Source: Ruminococcus sp. UBA6407 (GTDB lineage: Bacteria > Bacillota > Clostridia > Oscillospirales > Ruminococcaceae). From it: DNA of 13,295 bases. Where the stretch lies: NCBI GenBank assembly GCA_002438605.1, contig DJPR01000008.1, forward strand, positions 3,818 through 17,112. Reading direction: 5' to 3'. Shown here piece after piece: positions 1 to 7,056 of this stretch (the first letter of the stretch is position 1; each line of letters opens with the position of its first letter). The notes under the pieces were generated by a model. That model worked only from the letters and a program-made list of their open reading frames with translations, was not told where the DNA came from and made no database searches. Both the position numbers and the translations under genes were made by a program.

Positions 1-57
1 CTGACGAAAAATATATCTGCGTTTCTGCCGCACAAGCTTTATGTGGTATTGCCTTAA
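1..57 (-). repeat. Dispersed palindromic repeat, left-end copy
   Basis: Read on the minus strand from 57 to 1, this begins TTAAGGCAATACC, continues ACATAAAGC and TTGTGCGGCAGAAA, then runs on to CGTCAG at base 1. Its first 36 bases match the last 36 bases of the window (13260-13295, plus strand) at 34 positions, in opposite orientation. The inner part can fold through CCGCACAA/TTATGTGG. It ends about 28 bp before the hflX start and may be cut by the window edge. No transposase is present, so this is either a MITE-like element or the end of a larger element; its nature is inferred. Confidence 0.75.
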
Positions 58-84
58 TTGCCGGCTTTACTTAATGAGGTAAAT

Positions 85-1347
85 ATGTACGAAAATAAAA
101 CAAAAGAACAGCCTGTTAAAGCTATATTGGCATCAGTTGATACAGGTGAATTCAATGCAGAGTCTTCAATTGAAGAACTTGCTGAACTTGCAGAAACAGC
201 CAATGCAGAAATTGTAGGAGTTATCATTCAAAAAAAGGACTCCTACGACTCTGCAACGTGTATGGGTGCAGGTAGACTTGAGGAGCTTAAAGGTCAGCTT
301 GAGGAGCTTCGTGCTGAGCTTGTGATTTTTGACCATGAATTAACAGGAGTTCAGGTTCGCAATATCGAAAATATTATTGATGTTCGTGTAATAGACAGAA
401 CAACGCTTATTCTTGACATTTTCGCTCAAAGAGCAAGAACAAAAGAGGGTAAGCTTCAGGTTGAGCTTGCACAGCAAAAGTACAGACTTCCGAGATTAAC
501 AGGCATGGGAACATCATTGTCACGTCTGGGCGGCGGAATAGGTACGAGAGGTCCGGGTGAAACAAAGCTTGAAACAGATAAACGTCATATCAGAAAAAGA
601 ATATCATATCTTGAAGCAGAATTGGAGGACCTAAAAAAACATCGTAATTTTTCTCGTTCAAGACGAAGAAAAGACGGAGTTTTATGTGCAGCGATTGTCG
701 GATATACAAATGTCGGGAAATCCACACTTCTTAATGCATTGACAGATGCAGGTGTTCTTGCAGAAGACAAGCTTTTTGCAACACTTGATATAACATCACG
801 TTCACTGGAACTTCCTGACGGCAGAAGTGTAATGCTTATTGACACTGTCGGACTTATTCGCAGACTTCCTCATAATCTGGTTGAAGCATTTAAGTCAACG
901 CTTGAAGAAGCAGCGTCTGCCGATATTATATTGAATGTTCAGGATTTATCTTCACCTGAACAGGAAGAACAGTCTGAGGTAACAAGAAAATTGCTGTCAG
1001 AGCTTGGGTGTGACGGTATACCACAGATTAATGTTATGAATAAGGTTGATGCCGCACTTAATCCTGATACTGTATTTGAAGACTCACTGACAGTTGCAAT
1101 AAGTGCAAAGCATCATCAGGGCTTTGAACGTCTGCTGAAATGCATAGCGGAAAATCTGCCCGAAACGGCAAAAAGAATGAAACTGCTTATCCCATATGAT
1201 AAAACCTCATTAATAGGGAAAATCAGACTGGAAGGCAAGATTTTCAGTGAGGGATATACAGAAAATGGTACTCTTATTGACGCATTGGTTGATAAAAAGC
1301 TTATAAGTCAGACTGAACAGTACAAAATAAAAGCGGACACTCCTTGA
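85..1347 (+). CDS. hflX: Ribosome-associated GTPase HflX
   Basis: HflX is a cytoplasmic GTPase of the Obg-HflX group that binds the 50S subunit and splits stalled or hibernating ribosomes under stress. The 420-residue protein has the N-terminal HflX domain, the family signature RTKEGKLQVELAQQKY (about 118-133) and the glycine-rich GGGIGTRGPGETKLETDKR stretch. The G domain follows, with G1 GYTNVGKS at 206-213, G3 DTVG at 253-256, G4 NKVD at 319-322 and G5 SAK near 340. The ATG at 85 is preferred over an in-frame TTG at 58 because TGAGGT lies just upstream of it and family proteins begin near here. No promoter is visible between the repeat at 1-57 and the gene, so transcription may start inside or beyond the repeat. 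The last codons and the stop lie within the terminator hairpin shared with convergent metA. Confidence 0.96.
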   Translation: MYENKTKEQPVKAILASVDTGEFNAESSIEELAELAETANAEIVGVIIQKKDSYDSATCMGAGRLEELKGQLEELRAELVIFDHELTGVQVRNIENIIDVRVIDRTTLILDIFAQRARTKEGKLQVELAQQKYRLPRLTGMGTSLSRLGGGIGTRGPGETKLETDKRHIRKRISYLEAELEDLKKHRNFSRSRRRKDGVLCAAIVGYTNVGKSTLLNALTDAGVLAEDKLFATLDITSRSLELPDGRSVMLIDTVGLIRRLPHNLVEAFKSTLEEAASADIILNVQDLSSPEQEEQSEVTRKLLSELGCDGIPQINVMNKVDAALNPDTVFEDSLTVAISAKHHQGFERLLKCIAENLPETAKRMKLLIPYDKTSLIGKIRLEGKIFSEGYTENGTLIDALVDKKLISQTEQYKIKADTP

Positions 1348-1371
1348 AAAAGAGTGTCCGTATTTGTTTTT
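1334..1371. terminator. Bidirectional rho-independent terminator, hflX/metA
   Basis: A nine-base-pair stem, CGGACACTC (1334-1342) with GAGTGTCCG (1352-1360), encloses a nine-base loop. On the plus strand it is followed by TATTTGTTTTT. On the minus strand it is followed by CTTTTATTTTG, so it can serve both convergent genes. The hflX stop codon TGA (1345-1347) sits in the loop. The metA stop (1370-1372) falls just outside the stem. Confidence 0.88.
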
Positions 1372-2317
1372 ATACCCCTGCCTGCCACTTCCAGTTGCGG
1401 ATATCAAGTTCTTCGAGATTAAATGGGGTAAGCTGATAAACACAATAATTAAGCCAGTTTGAAAACATGAGATTTGCTGTGCATCTCCACGAGAATTTTG
1501 GCGTATTATTGGGGTTATCATCAGGGAAATAATTATATGGCAGCTGAATGTCAATGCCTTTCTGCATATCACGAAAATATTCATTTGCAATTGTATCACG
1601 GTCATATTCCGAATGACCAGTAATAAAATACTGCCTGCCGTTTTTGTTGGCAACGATATGTACTCCTGATATATCAGATGATGTTAAAATCTCAAGTTGA
1701 GATACTTTTTCAATATCTTCACGTCTTATTTCTGAATTTCTTGAATGAGGAACGAAAAATACATCATCAAAGCCTCGCAAAAGCTGACAGTTTTCAACTT
1801 CGGCCTTATGAGGAAAAATACCGAACATTTTTTTATCAAGAGGATATTTTGGTATTCCAAAGTGATAATAAAGACCTGCCTGAGCTGCCCAGCAAATATG
1901 AAGTGTAGAAAAAACGTGAGTTATGGACCATTCCATTATACTGCATATTTCGTCCCAATAATCAACCTGTTCATAGTCAAGCAATTCAACGGGAGCACCT
2001 GTAATAATCATACCATCATATCTTGTATTTTTTATTTCGTCAAAGGTTTTGTAAAAAGAGGACAAATGGTTTAAAGAAGTGTTTTTGGAAACGTGAGATG
2101 CAACATGAAGCAAATCAATATCAACCTGTAAAGGAGTATTACTCAAAAGTCTGAGAAGCTGGCTTTCTGTTTCTATTTTTTTAGGCATTATATTAAGAAT
2201 TACGACCTTGAGCGGACGAATATCCTGATGTTCAGCTCTTTCCTTTGACATGACAAAGATATTCTCATTCATTAAAGTTTTAAATGCAGGCAATTCTGAT
2301 GATATTCTTATTGGCAT
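1370..2317 (-). CDS. metA: Homoserine O-acyltransferase MetA, predicted acetyl-CoA type
   Basis: This enzyme acylates L-homoserine, the first committed step of methionine synthesis. The 315-residue length is typical of MetA (homoserine trans-succinylase fold, glutamine-amidotransferase-like). The N-terminus [11 protein letters not shown] and the [11 protein letters not shown] stretch are family hallmarks. The catalytic cysteine is Cys142 in HICWAAQAG. His235 and Glu237 lie in GHSEYD and complete the usual catalytic set. Residue 111 is Glu (GAPVE); in this family Glu111 goes with acetyl-CoA and Gly111 with succinyl-CoA, so the product is probably O-acetylhomoserine despite the common 'succinyltransferase' name. 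The start has a good AAAGGAG site upstream. The gene appears to be monocistronic, with a terminator between it and the upstream oadA-like gene. No SAM riboswitch or T-box fits in the 133-bp leader region. Confidence 0.95.
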   Translation of the reverse strand: MPIRISSELPAFKTLMNENIFVMSKERAEHQDIRPLKVVILNIMPKKIETESQLLRLLSNTPLQVDIDLLHVASHVSKNTSLNHLSSFYKTFDEIKNTRYDGMIITGAPVELLDYEQVDYWDEICSIMEWSITHVFSTLHICWAAQAGLYYHFGIPKYPLDKKMFGIFPHKAEVENCQLLRGFDDVFFVPHSRNSEIRREDIEKVSQLEILTSSDISGVHIVANKNGRQYFITGHSEYDRDTIANEYFRDMQKGIDIQLPYNYFPDDNPNNTPKFSWRCTANLMFSNWLNYCVYQLTPFNLEELDIRNWKWQAGV

Positions 2318-2353
2318 GTTAAATTTCTCCTTTCAGGATATTTATAAATATAT

Positions 2354-2411
2354 ACAAGAAATAAAAGGCGAATGCAGTTTTTCTGAAAATTTACAGATAC
2401 TGTCATTCGCC
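2354..2411 (-). terminator. Rho-independent terminator after the oadA-like gene
   Basis: Read on the minus strand, GGCGAATGACAG (2411-2400) pairs with CTGCATTCGCC (2377-2367), with one bulged base and a loop of about 22 bases. It is followed by TTTTATTTCTTG. It lies 40 bp after the stop of the 2451-3860 gene and about 40 bp before metA, so it separates the two transcription units. Confidence 0.82.
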
Positions 2412-2450
2412 CTGATTTTTAGCGTAATTATAATAGAAAAAATCTATTAA

Positions 2451-3860
2451 TTATACGGGATGAACTCCATTTTCAGCATCGCCATGCTTGCCGTCAAGGT
2501 TATACTTTGCATTTCTTCTGTTTTCAAAGAACTTAACAGCAACCTGACCAAACTGAGCATAGCTGAGAACGTCTTCTTCCTGTTCAATCCATTCAGCACA
2601 TTCCTGACGGAGCTTATCAAGCTCAGGAGCAATTCTGTCAGCAGGACGGCAGTTTATCGGTTCTTCATCACCGATAATTTTCTTTCTGAATTCAGGATCG
2701 ATCGGTACAGGAGTCTGACCGTATTCACCTCTTACAATACCCTTAAATTCCTTAGTAACAGTCTTGTAGCGTTCACCCATAATTACATTGAATACAGCCT
2801 GAGTACCAACAATCTGAGATGAAGGTGTAACAAGCGGAGGATAACCTGCATCCTTTCTTACTCTTGGAACTTCTTTCAGAACTTCCTCAAGCTTATCTTC
2901 CTTTCCTGCCTGTTTAAGCTGTGAAAGGAGATTTGAAAGCATACCGCCCGGAACCTGATAAATAAGAGCATTAGCATCAACGGCAAGCATCTTAGGATCA
3001 AGAAGACCGCTTTCAATATATTTCTGGCGGAGCTTCATGAAGTAACTTCTTATTTCAGTAAGAAGAACAAGATCAAGACCTGTATCATATTCTGTGCCCT
3101 GAAGTGCAGCAACCATTGACTCTGTAGGAGCATGTGATGTACCGAGAGCAAGAGGTGACATAGCAGTATCAATAACATCAACACCTGCTTCAATACCTTT
3201 AAGCAGACACATAGAAGCAAGACCTGATGTATAGTGAGTATGTAACTGAATCGGAATTTTAACTGCTGCTTTAAGAGCTTTAACAAGCTTTTCTGTTTCA
3301 TAAGGAGTAAGAAGTGCAGCCATATCCTTGATACAAATTGAATCAGCACCTACTTCTTCAATTTTCTTTGCATAGTTAACATAATAATCTGTTGTGAAAA
3401 CCTCACCGAGAGTATATGAAATAGCAATCTGAGTATGAGCGCCTTCCTTTTTAGCAGCTTTTACAGCAGTTTCAAGATTTCTGATGTCGTTGAGGGCATC
3501 AAAAATTCTGATAATATCAATACCGTTGGCAACAGACTTCTGAACAAAATATTCAAGGACATCATCAGCATAGTGACGATAACCGAGCATATTCTGACCT
3601 CTGAAAAGCATCTGGAGCTTTGTATTAGGCATTTCTTTTCTAAGTATACGAAGTCTTTCCCAAGGGTCTTCGTTCAAAAATCTAAGACATGCATCGAAAG
3701 TTGCGCCGCCCCAGCATTCAACAGAATGGAAGCCTGCTTTATCCATGAGTGGAAGAATCGGACGCATTTCATCCGTAGTCATTCTTGTTGCAATGAGTGA
3801 CTGATGAGCGTCACGCAGAACAGTTTCCGTAATTTTAACCTTTGCCATATTAATGACCAT
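2451..3860 (-). CDS. oadA: OadA/5S-type carboxyltransferase subunit (oxaloacetate decarboxylase alpha or transcarboxylase 5S)
   Basis: This subunit moves a carboxyl group between oxaloacetate/pyruvate and biotin. It is a TIM-barrel carboxyltransferase of the DRE-TIM group followed by the conserved carboxylase domain, 469 residues. The metal and catalytic residues are visible: Asp17 in LRDAHQSL, Lys178 in CIKDMA (the site that is carbamylated in relatives) and His207/His209 in LHTHYTSG. The protein stops after the conserved carboxylase domain with no biotinyl domain. That makes it shorter than a full-length OadA (about 590 residues) and close to 5S. The biotin is supplied by the separate gene at 4059-4430. 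Start: ATG at 3860 has only a weak GCGGA upstream, while ATG at 3848 gives the usual family N-terminus MAKVKITETVLRD. AGGAAAGGA lies about 25 bases upstream of either, so the start is uncertain. The true substrate pair cannot be read from sequence. Confidence 0.93.
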   Translation of the reverse strand: MVINMAKVKITETVLRDAHQSLIATRMTTDEMRPILPLMDKAGFHSVECWGGATFDACLRFLNEDPWERLRILRKEMPNTKLQMLFRGQNMLGYRHYADDVLEYFVQKSVANGIDIIRIFDALNDIRNLETAVKAAKKEGAHTQIAISYTLGEVFTTDYYVNYAKKIEEVGADSICIKDMAALLTPYETEKLVKALKAAVKIPIQLHTHYTSGLASMCLLKGIEAGVDVIDTAMSPLALGTSHAPTESMVAALQGTEYDTGLDLVLLTEIRSYFMKLRQKYIESGLLDPKMLAVDANALIYQVPGGMLSNLLSQLKQAGKEDKLEEVLKEVPRVRKDAGYPPLVTPSSQIVGTQAVFNVIMGERYKTVTKEFKGIVRGEYGQTPVPIDPEFRKKIIGDEEPINCRPADRIAPELDKLRQECAEWIEQEEDVLSYAQFGQVAVKFFENRRNAKYNLDGKHGDAENGVHPV

Positions 3861-3914
3861 TATTCCGCAATAAAACGAAATATTCCTTTCCTGAAAAATT
3901 TAGGCAGAACCTTA

Positions 3915-4033
3915 AGAGCTTGTTTTCATAGTATGTAACATTGAAATTTTTAGCAAATTCAGATGATTACTATGTTAAAAATCCTTGTCATACGTCAGTA
4001 TGACTGCATACTTTACCTATGAGAACAAGTTCT
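3915..4033. repeat. Small inverted-repeat (MITE-like) element within the carboxyltransferase cluster
   Basis: The ends AGAGCTTGTTTTCATAG (3915-3931) and CTATGAGAACAAGTTCT (4017-4033) are inverted repeats matching at 15 of 17 positions, bounding 119 bp. Inside is a perfect hairpin, GTCATAC-GTCA-GTATGAC (3987-4004). There is no coding capacity. I see no clear target-site duplication, so mobility is inferred. The element lies between the biotin carrier and oadA-like genes of an apparent operon. Confidence 0.6.
3928..3956 (-). promoter_or_regulatory. Possible promoter for the oadA-like gene inside the repeat element
   Basis: On the minus strand TTGCTA (3956-3951), 17 bases and TACTAT (3933-3928) match the -35 and -10 consensus at four of six positions each. 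It lies within the inverted-repeat element and about 70 bp upstream of the gene. This is inference from spacing and match only. Confidence 0.35.
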
Positions 4034-4058
4034 GATATTAATTGGTACGGTGCTGCGT

Positions 4059-4430
4059 TTACTGAACAGTTGCAAGAACATCGCCTGAATTAACAGTATC
4101 ATTCTTCTTGGCGATAATACTTGTAATTTTACCGTCGCATGGAGCAACAATATCGTTTTCCATTTTCATAGCTTCAAGAATCATAATAACCTGACCTCTT
4201 GTAACTGTATCGCCTACATTAGCCTTAACGTCTAAAATTGTACCCGGCATAGGAGCAGTTACGGATTCACCGGCACCTGCAGCAGGAGCAGCGGCTGGGG
4301 CAGGAGTTGGAGCCGGTGCAGCAGGAGCAGCAGCAACCGGAGCTGCTACAGCAGGTGCACTTCCGTCAGTAATTTCTTCTACAGCAACATCATATGCTTT
4401 ACCATTAACAGTAACATTAAATCTTTTCAT
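4059..4430 (-). CDS. Biotin carboxyl carrier protein of the carboxyltransferase complex
   Basis: This carrier swings carboxybiotin between the two carboxyltransferase subunits, like the 1.3S subunit of transcarboxylase or the gcdC/mmdC proteins. The 123-residue protein has a short N-terminal strand region (MKRFNVTVNGKAYDV), a flexible Ala/Pro linker at about 24-52 and a C-terminal biotinyl domain. The biotinylation motif EAMKM is at 86-90, with Lys89 as the acceptor. The conserved APMPGTI is near 59-65. GGTGG lies upstream of the ATG. It follows the large carboxyltransferase gene by 45 bp. Its stop codon lies at the edge of an apparent repeat arm. The alanine-rich linker is encoded by GC-richer codons than its surroundings, as expected for Ala/Pro and not a sign of transfer. 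Confidence 0.92.
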   Translation of the reverse strand: MKRFNVTVNGKAYDVAVEEITDGSAPAVAAPVAAAPAAPAPTPAPAAAPAAGAGESVTAPMPGTILDVKANVGDTVTRGQVIMILEAMKMENDIVAPCDGKITSIIAKKNDTVNSGDVLATVQ

Positions 4431-4475
4431 TTTTATATACCACCATTCAAAAAGTTTTATTTTAATTATTTATTC

Positions 4476-5825
4476 TTAAAAAGGGATATTGTTATGCTTT
4501 TTAGGAAGCTTTGTAACTCTCTTGCTTGAAAGAATGTCAATAGCAGAAATTATTGCTTCTCTTGTTGAAGAAGCTGAAATAATTTCGTCAACAGCACCGC
4601 TTGCAGCAGCTGATTCAGCAGAAGCAAGAGTAGCCTTATATTCTTCAGCAAGTTCGTTTCTCTTGGCATTTACATCAGCAGCACCCTTGAGCTTGTCGTG
4701 CCAAAGGAACTCAACAGCAGAGAGTGGTGCAAGAGGAGAAACACAAGCACCTTCCCAGATATATGTAAAATCAGAGCTGATGTCCTTTCCTGCTAAAGCA
4801 ATGAAAGCAGGTCCGACAGCCTTGCCTGTTATGACAGAAATCTTAGCTGTAGTAGCTTCAGCATAGCAGTTTGCAAGCTGTGTCATAGATTTAACACCTG
4901 AAATTGCATCAGCAGCGTCAAATCCTTCAGTATCAACGAAAGTAATAACAGGAACAGCAAAAGCATCGCAAGTTCTGATAAAGCGTGAGAGCTTAGAACA
5001 GTCTGCGTCAGTAAGCTTGTCTGATGTTTTGTTTGTAGCAGCAATACCTACAGTAGCACCATTAACAGTAGCAAGAGCAGTATATGAAGCTTTTCCAAAC
5101 TCAGCATAAAGCTCAATTATGCTTTCTGCATCGCAAACTCCGTTTATAAGGCTGTTGAAATCAGCTGAAACAGCAGTTTCGGGTTCATTATATTCAAACA
5201 TAGGAAGCGGAGCAAGATTATTTACAGGTATAAGGTTAATAAGCTCCTTTGCCTTTTCAATTGCAGCTTTATCGTCATCGCATACAGCAGCAGCAATTCC
5301 GTTTGCAGCGGCATCAGAAGCAGAACCTGAGTTTTCCTTTGTAAATGCAGGAGTCATAAAGAATTCAGCATCTTTAGTCATAATAATGAAATCTGATGAA
5401 CAGGCAAACAGAGCAGCACTTCCCGCACATGTACCGGCAACAACAGAAATCTGAGGAACAACGCCTGAAATTACAGATGCAGCGTTAATAAGTTCGCCGT
5501 AAGCTGTAAGTGATTCGGCAGTACCGTTTACAAAAGCACCGTTTGAATCGTGGATTCCGATAACAGGAGTACCTGTTTTAGCTGCTAATGAGTAGATCTT
5601 AGCAATTTTTGCAGCATGAACAGGACCTACCGCACCATTGTTGATTGATTTATCCTGTGAAAAAGCGTAAACCGCATTGCCGTTTACATAGCCATAAGCT
5701 GTAACAACACCTGTCAAGCAGTCATTTTCTTTTGCATAAGAGTTGATTTCGGTATATTTACCGTCATCAAATAAATAAGAAAGTCTGGTACGAGCCTGAC
5801 AATCCATATTTTTTTCAATTTGCAT
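4476..5825 (-). CDS. Divergent acyl-CoA carboxyltransferase (MmdA/12S/PccB-like)
   Basis: The protein belongs to the crotonase-fold carboxyltransferases (12S, MmdA, PccB), which transfer carboxyl between biotin and an acyl-CoA. At 449 residues it is shorter than usual (about 510) and lacks the N-terminal helical region. Family landmarks in order: FSQD at 55-58, VIGIHDSNGAF at 88-98, GTCAGSAAL at 131-139, CDAFAVPVITFVDTEGF at 286-302 and GKAVGPAF at 334-341. Several positions differ from the common forms: DSNGAF instead of DSGGAR, CAGSA instead of CAGGA, and VGPA instead of YGGA. These sit in the oxyanion-hole and CoA-binding regions, so substrate or rate may be altered. AGGAAGG lies upstream of the start. 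It is the first gene of the three-gene cluster and has its own likely promoter. The acyl-CoA substrate (methylmalonyl, propionyl or other) cannot be assigned. Confidence 0.85.
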   Translation of the reverse strand: MQIEKNMDCQARTRLSYLFDDGKYTEINSYAKENDCLTGVVTAYGYVNGNAVYAFSQDKSINNGAVGPVHAAKIAKIYSLAAKTGTPVIGIHDSNGAFVNGTAESLTAYGELINAASVISGVVPQISVVAGTCAGSAALFACSSDFIIMTKDAEFFMTPAFTKENSGSASDAAANGIAAAVCDDDKAAIEKAKELINLIPVNNLAPLPMFEYNEPETAVSADFNSLINGVCDAESIIELYAEFGKASYTALATVNGATVGIAATNKTSDKLTDADCSKLSRFIRTCDAFAVPVITFVDTEGFDAADAISGVKSMTQLANCYAEATTAKISVITGKAVGPAFIALAGKDISSDFTYIWEGACVSPLAPLSAVEFLWHDKLKGAADVNAKRNELAEEYKATLASAESAAASGAVDEIISASSTREAIISAIDILSSKRVTKLPKKHNNIPF

Positions 5826-5862
5826 ACTATCGTTCCTTCCTACTAAGTCAATATACTATTTA

Positions 5863-5891
5863 ATGATACTATTTTTTTGTGAATTTTGCAA
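5863..5891 (-). promoter_or_regulatory. Likely promoter of the carboxyltransferase cluster
   Basis: On the minus strand TTGCAA (5891-5886), 17 bases and TATCAT (5868-5863) form a reasonable sigma-A-type promoter about 38 bp upstream of the start codon. The nine-base word AAATAGTAT occurs twice in direct orientation (5874-5866 and 5861-5853), 13 bp apart, overlapping the -10 box and the start region. That could be a tandem promoter or an operator. Confidence 0.5.
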
Positions 5892-5895
5892 GTAT

Positions 5896-6273
5896 CTAAC
5901 GGATTTCTTTACATTTTTTACACTTATCCATAAATTCATTCATATTATCCAATGCTTTATGGTTATCTTTAACAAAAGAAAGAGATTTCAGTCTGGCAAA
6001 TTTAGTTTTATCCTTAACTTCAAAAACTGCACTGTCAAGACCTTTAAGACAGCCTTTAAACAGTACAGAGCGTACAAGACCGTCACAAAGATAAAGATCT
6101 CCGCTGTCATCAAAGTCATAGATAATCACAGCATCGTCATTATAGGCATATGCAATAAATCCGATTACATTATTTTTATCCATGGCTTCTGTTATGTGGA
6201 GATTTTTGCTGCCTGCTTCCGCAATGACGTTCTCATATCCATCACTGCTGAATTTTTCCTGAATTTCCAGCAT
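5896..6273 (-). CDS. Small protein of unknown function, weakly GNAT-like
   Basis: I do not recognise this 125-residue protein with confidence. The order of segments (VIGFIAYAYNDDAVIIYDF, then YLCDGLVRSVLFKG, then AVFEVKDK and LKSLSFVKD) resembles the beta strands and central helix of a small N-acetyltransferase fold. However, the classic acetyl-CoA pyrophosphate loop (R/Q-x-x-G-x-G/A) is absent. If it is a GNAT relative, it is degenerate or inactive. The C-terminus carries CKKC just before the end. No signal peptide or membrane segment is visible. The start has AGGAG inside the end of rluB and lies only two bases after the rluB stop, so it is the coupled last gene of the scp-rluB operon. Confidence 0.75.
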   Translation of the reverse strand: MLEIQEKFSSDGYENVIAEAGSKNLHITEAMDKNNVIGFIAYAYNDDAVIIYDFDDSGDLYLCDGLVRSVLFKGCLKGLDSAVFEVKDKTKFARLKSLSFVKDNHKALDNMNEFMDKCKKCKEIR

Positions 6274-6275
6274 GC

Positions 6276-7007
6276 TTATTTCTCCTTGCCTATGGCATTT
6301 CTTATAGCTCTTAATTCTTCGGCAGTAAGCTCACGCCATGTACCCGGTTTCAGCATTCCAAGCTTTATTGGACCTATGCTTATGCGGCGTAAACGTGCAA
6401 CTTCCAGTCCGACAGCCTCGCACATTTTACGGATTTGTCTGTTTCTGCCTTCTTTAATTGTGATAAGCATTACAACTCTGCCCTGTTCCTTGGTTTTAAC
6501 GACAACATTAGCCGGAAGTGTTTTTTTGCCGTCGATTTCAACTCCTTCAGAAAGCTTTATAAGCTGTTCGTCCGATATATCAGGACGTACTGTAACTCTG
6601 TAGGTTTTTGAAATGTGACGGCTTGGGTGCATAATGCTGTTTGCAAATTCGCCGTCATTTGTAAACAAAAGAAGCCCCTCGGAATTTCTGTCAAGACGTC
6701 CGACAGGATATACACGTTCGTCAATTCCGTCAAGAAGGTCGGTAACACATTTTCTGTCCAGCTCGTCTGACATTGTTGTAACATAACCCCTCGGCTTGTT
6801 CATCATAATATAAACAAAGTTCCGTTTTCTTGGTATAAAGAGCTTTTCACCATCAATGGTAATGAGGTCTTTAAAACCCGCCTTATCGCCAAGCTTTACA
6901 GGGTGACCGTTGAGCTTGACACGTCCGGAGGAAATCAGCTCCTCCGCTTTGCGTCTTGAGCAGTAGCCTGCATCGGCAATAATTTTTTGAATTCTGGTTT
7001 TTTCCAC
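6276..7007 (-). CDS. rluB: 23S rRNA pseudouridine synthase, RluB/RsuA family
   Basis: This enzyme converts a specific uridine of 23S rRNA (near the peptidyl transferase centre in RluB proteins) to pseudouridine. The 243-residue protein has an N-terminal S4 RNA-binding domain (about 5-50, with AGYCSRRKAEELI). The catalytic domain follows, with KPRGYVTT and the signature GRLDRNSEGLLLFTNDG, in which Asp106 is the catalytic aspartate. The C-terminal KEGRNRQIRKMCEAVG motif is intact. It starts at a GTG with AGAGGAG at good distance. rluB next to dacF and scpAB is a known Firmicutes neighbourhood (the Bacillus subtilis ypuL region). RluB is preferred over RsuA/RluE/RluF on context; the exact target uridine is inferred. 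Confidence 0.92.
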   Translation of the reverse strand: MEKTRIQKIIADAGYCSRRKAEELISSGRVKLNGHPVKLGDKAGFKDLITIDGEKLFIPRKRNFVYIMMNKPRGYVTTMSDELDRKCVTDLLDGIDERVYPVGRLDRNSEGLLLFTNDGEFANSIMHPSRHISKTYRVTVRPDISDEQLIKLSEGVEIDGKKTLPANVVVKTKEQGRVVMLITIKEGRNRQIRKMCEAVGLEVARLRRISIGPIKLGMLKPGTWRELTAEELRAIRNAIGKEK

Positions 7008-7025
7008 TTTTTTCTCCTCTGAATC

Positions 7026-7041
7026 AGCCGAGAAATCGGCT
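7026..7041. other. Small GAAA/TTTC-loop hairpin upstream of rluB
   Basis: AGCCGA (7026-7031) and TCGGCT (7036-7041) form a six-base-pair stem with a four-base loop, 19 bp before the rluB start codon on the transcribed strand. There is no T-run beside it in the direction of rluB transcription, so it is not a terminator. A role in RNA processing or stability is possible but unproven. Confidence 0.4.
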
Positions 7042-7056
7042 TAAAATATATTTGCT

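Larger units (their letters stand above)
3899..4061. repeat. Possible copy of the palindromic repeat, interrupted by another element
   Basis: TTTAGGCAGAACC at 3899-3911 is identical to the start of the repeat arm at 11734-11722 (minus strand). On the other side, the minus-strand sequence TAAACGCAGCACCGTACCAA (4061-4042) resembles the same arm at about 13 of 20 positions. The two arms would flank the 3915-4033 element, as if that element had inserted into an older repeat copy. The stop codon of the biotin carrier gene (4059-4061) lies in this arm. The second arm is weak, so the call is tentative. Confidence 0.35.

Noticed and set aside
2318..2450. SAM riboswitch or T-box upstream of metA
   Set aside because: The gap is only 133 bp and is largely filled by the terminator of the upstream gene. 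No S-box or T-box core sequences are visible.
2451..3860. Pyruvate carboxylase subunit B as the name of this gene
   Set aside because: Pyruvate carboxylase would need a biotin carboxylase partner (PycA), which is not in the cluster. The neighbouring acyl-CoA carboxyltransferase and separate biotin carrier fit a transcarboxylase or decarboxylase better, though sequence alone does not exclude it.
4489..5454. Plus-strand open frames opposite the carboxyltransferase gene
   Set aside because: They are shadows of an Ala/Ser-rich coding sequence on the other strand and lack start signals and known domains.
5863..6603. A 246-codon open frame on the plus strand opposite the small unknown gene and rluB
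   Set aside because: It runs antisense to rluB and the 5896-6273 gene, has no clear ribosome binding site and its product looks like random hydrophobic translation. The minus-strand rluB has clear family motifs.
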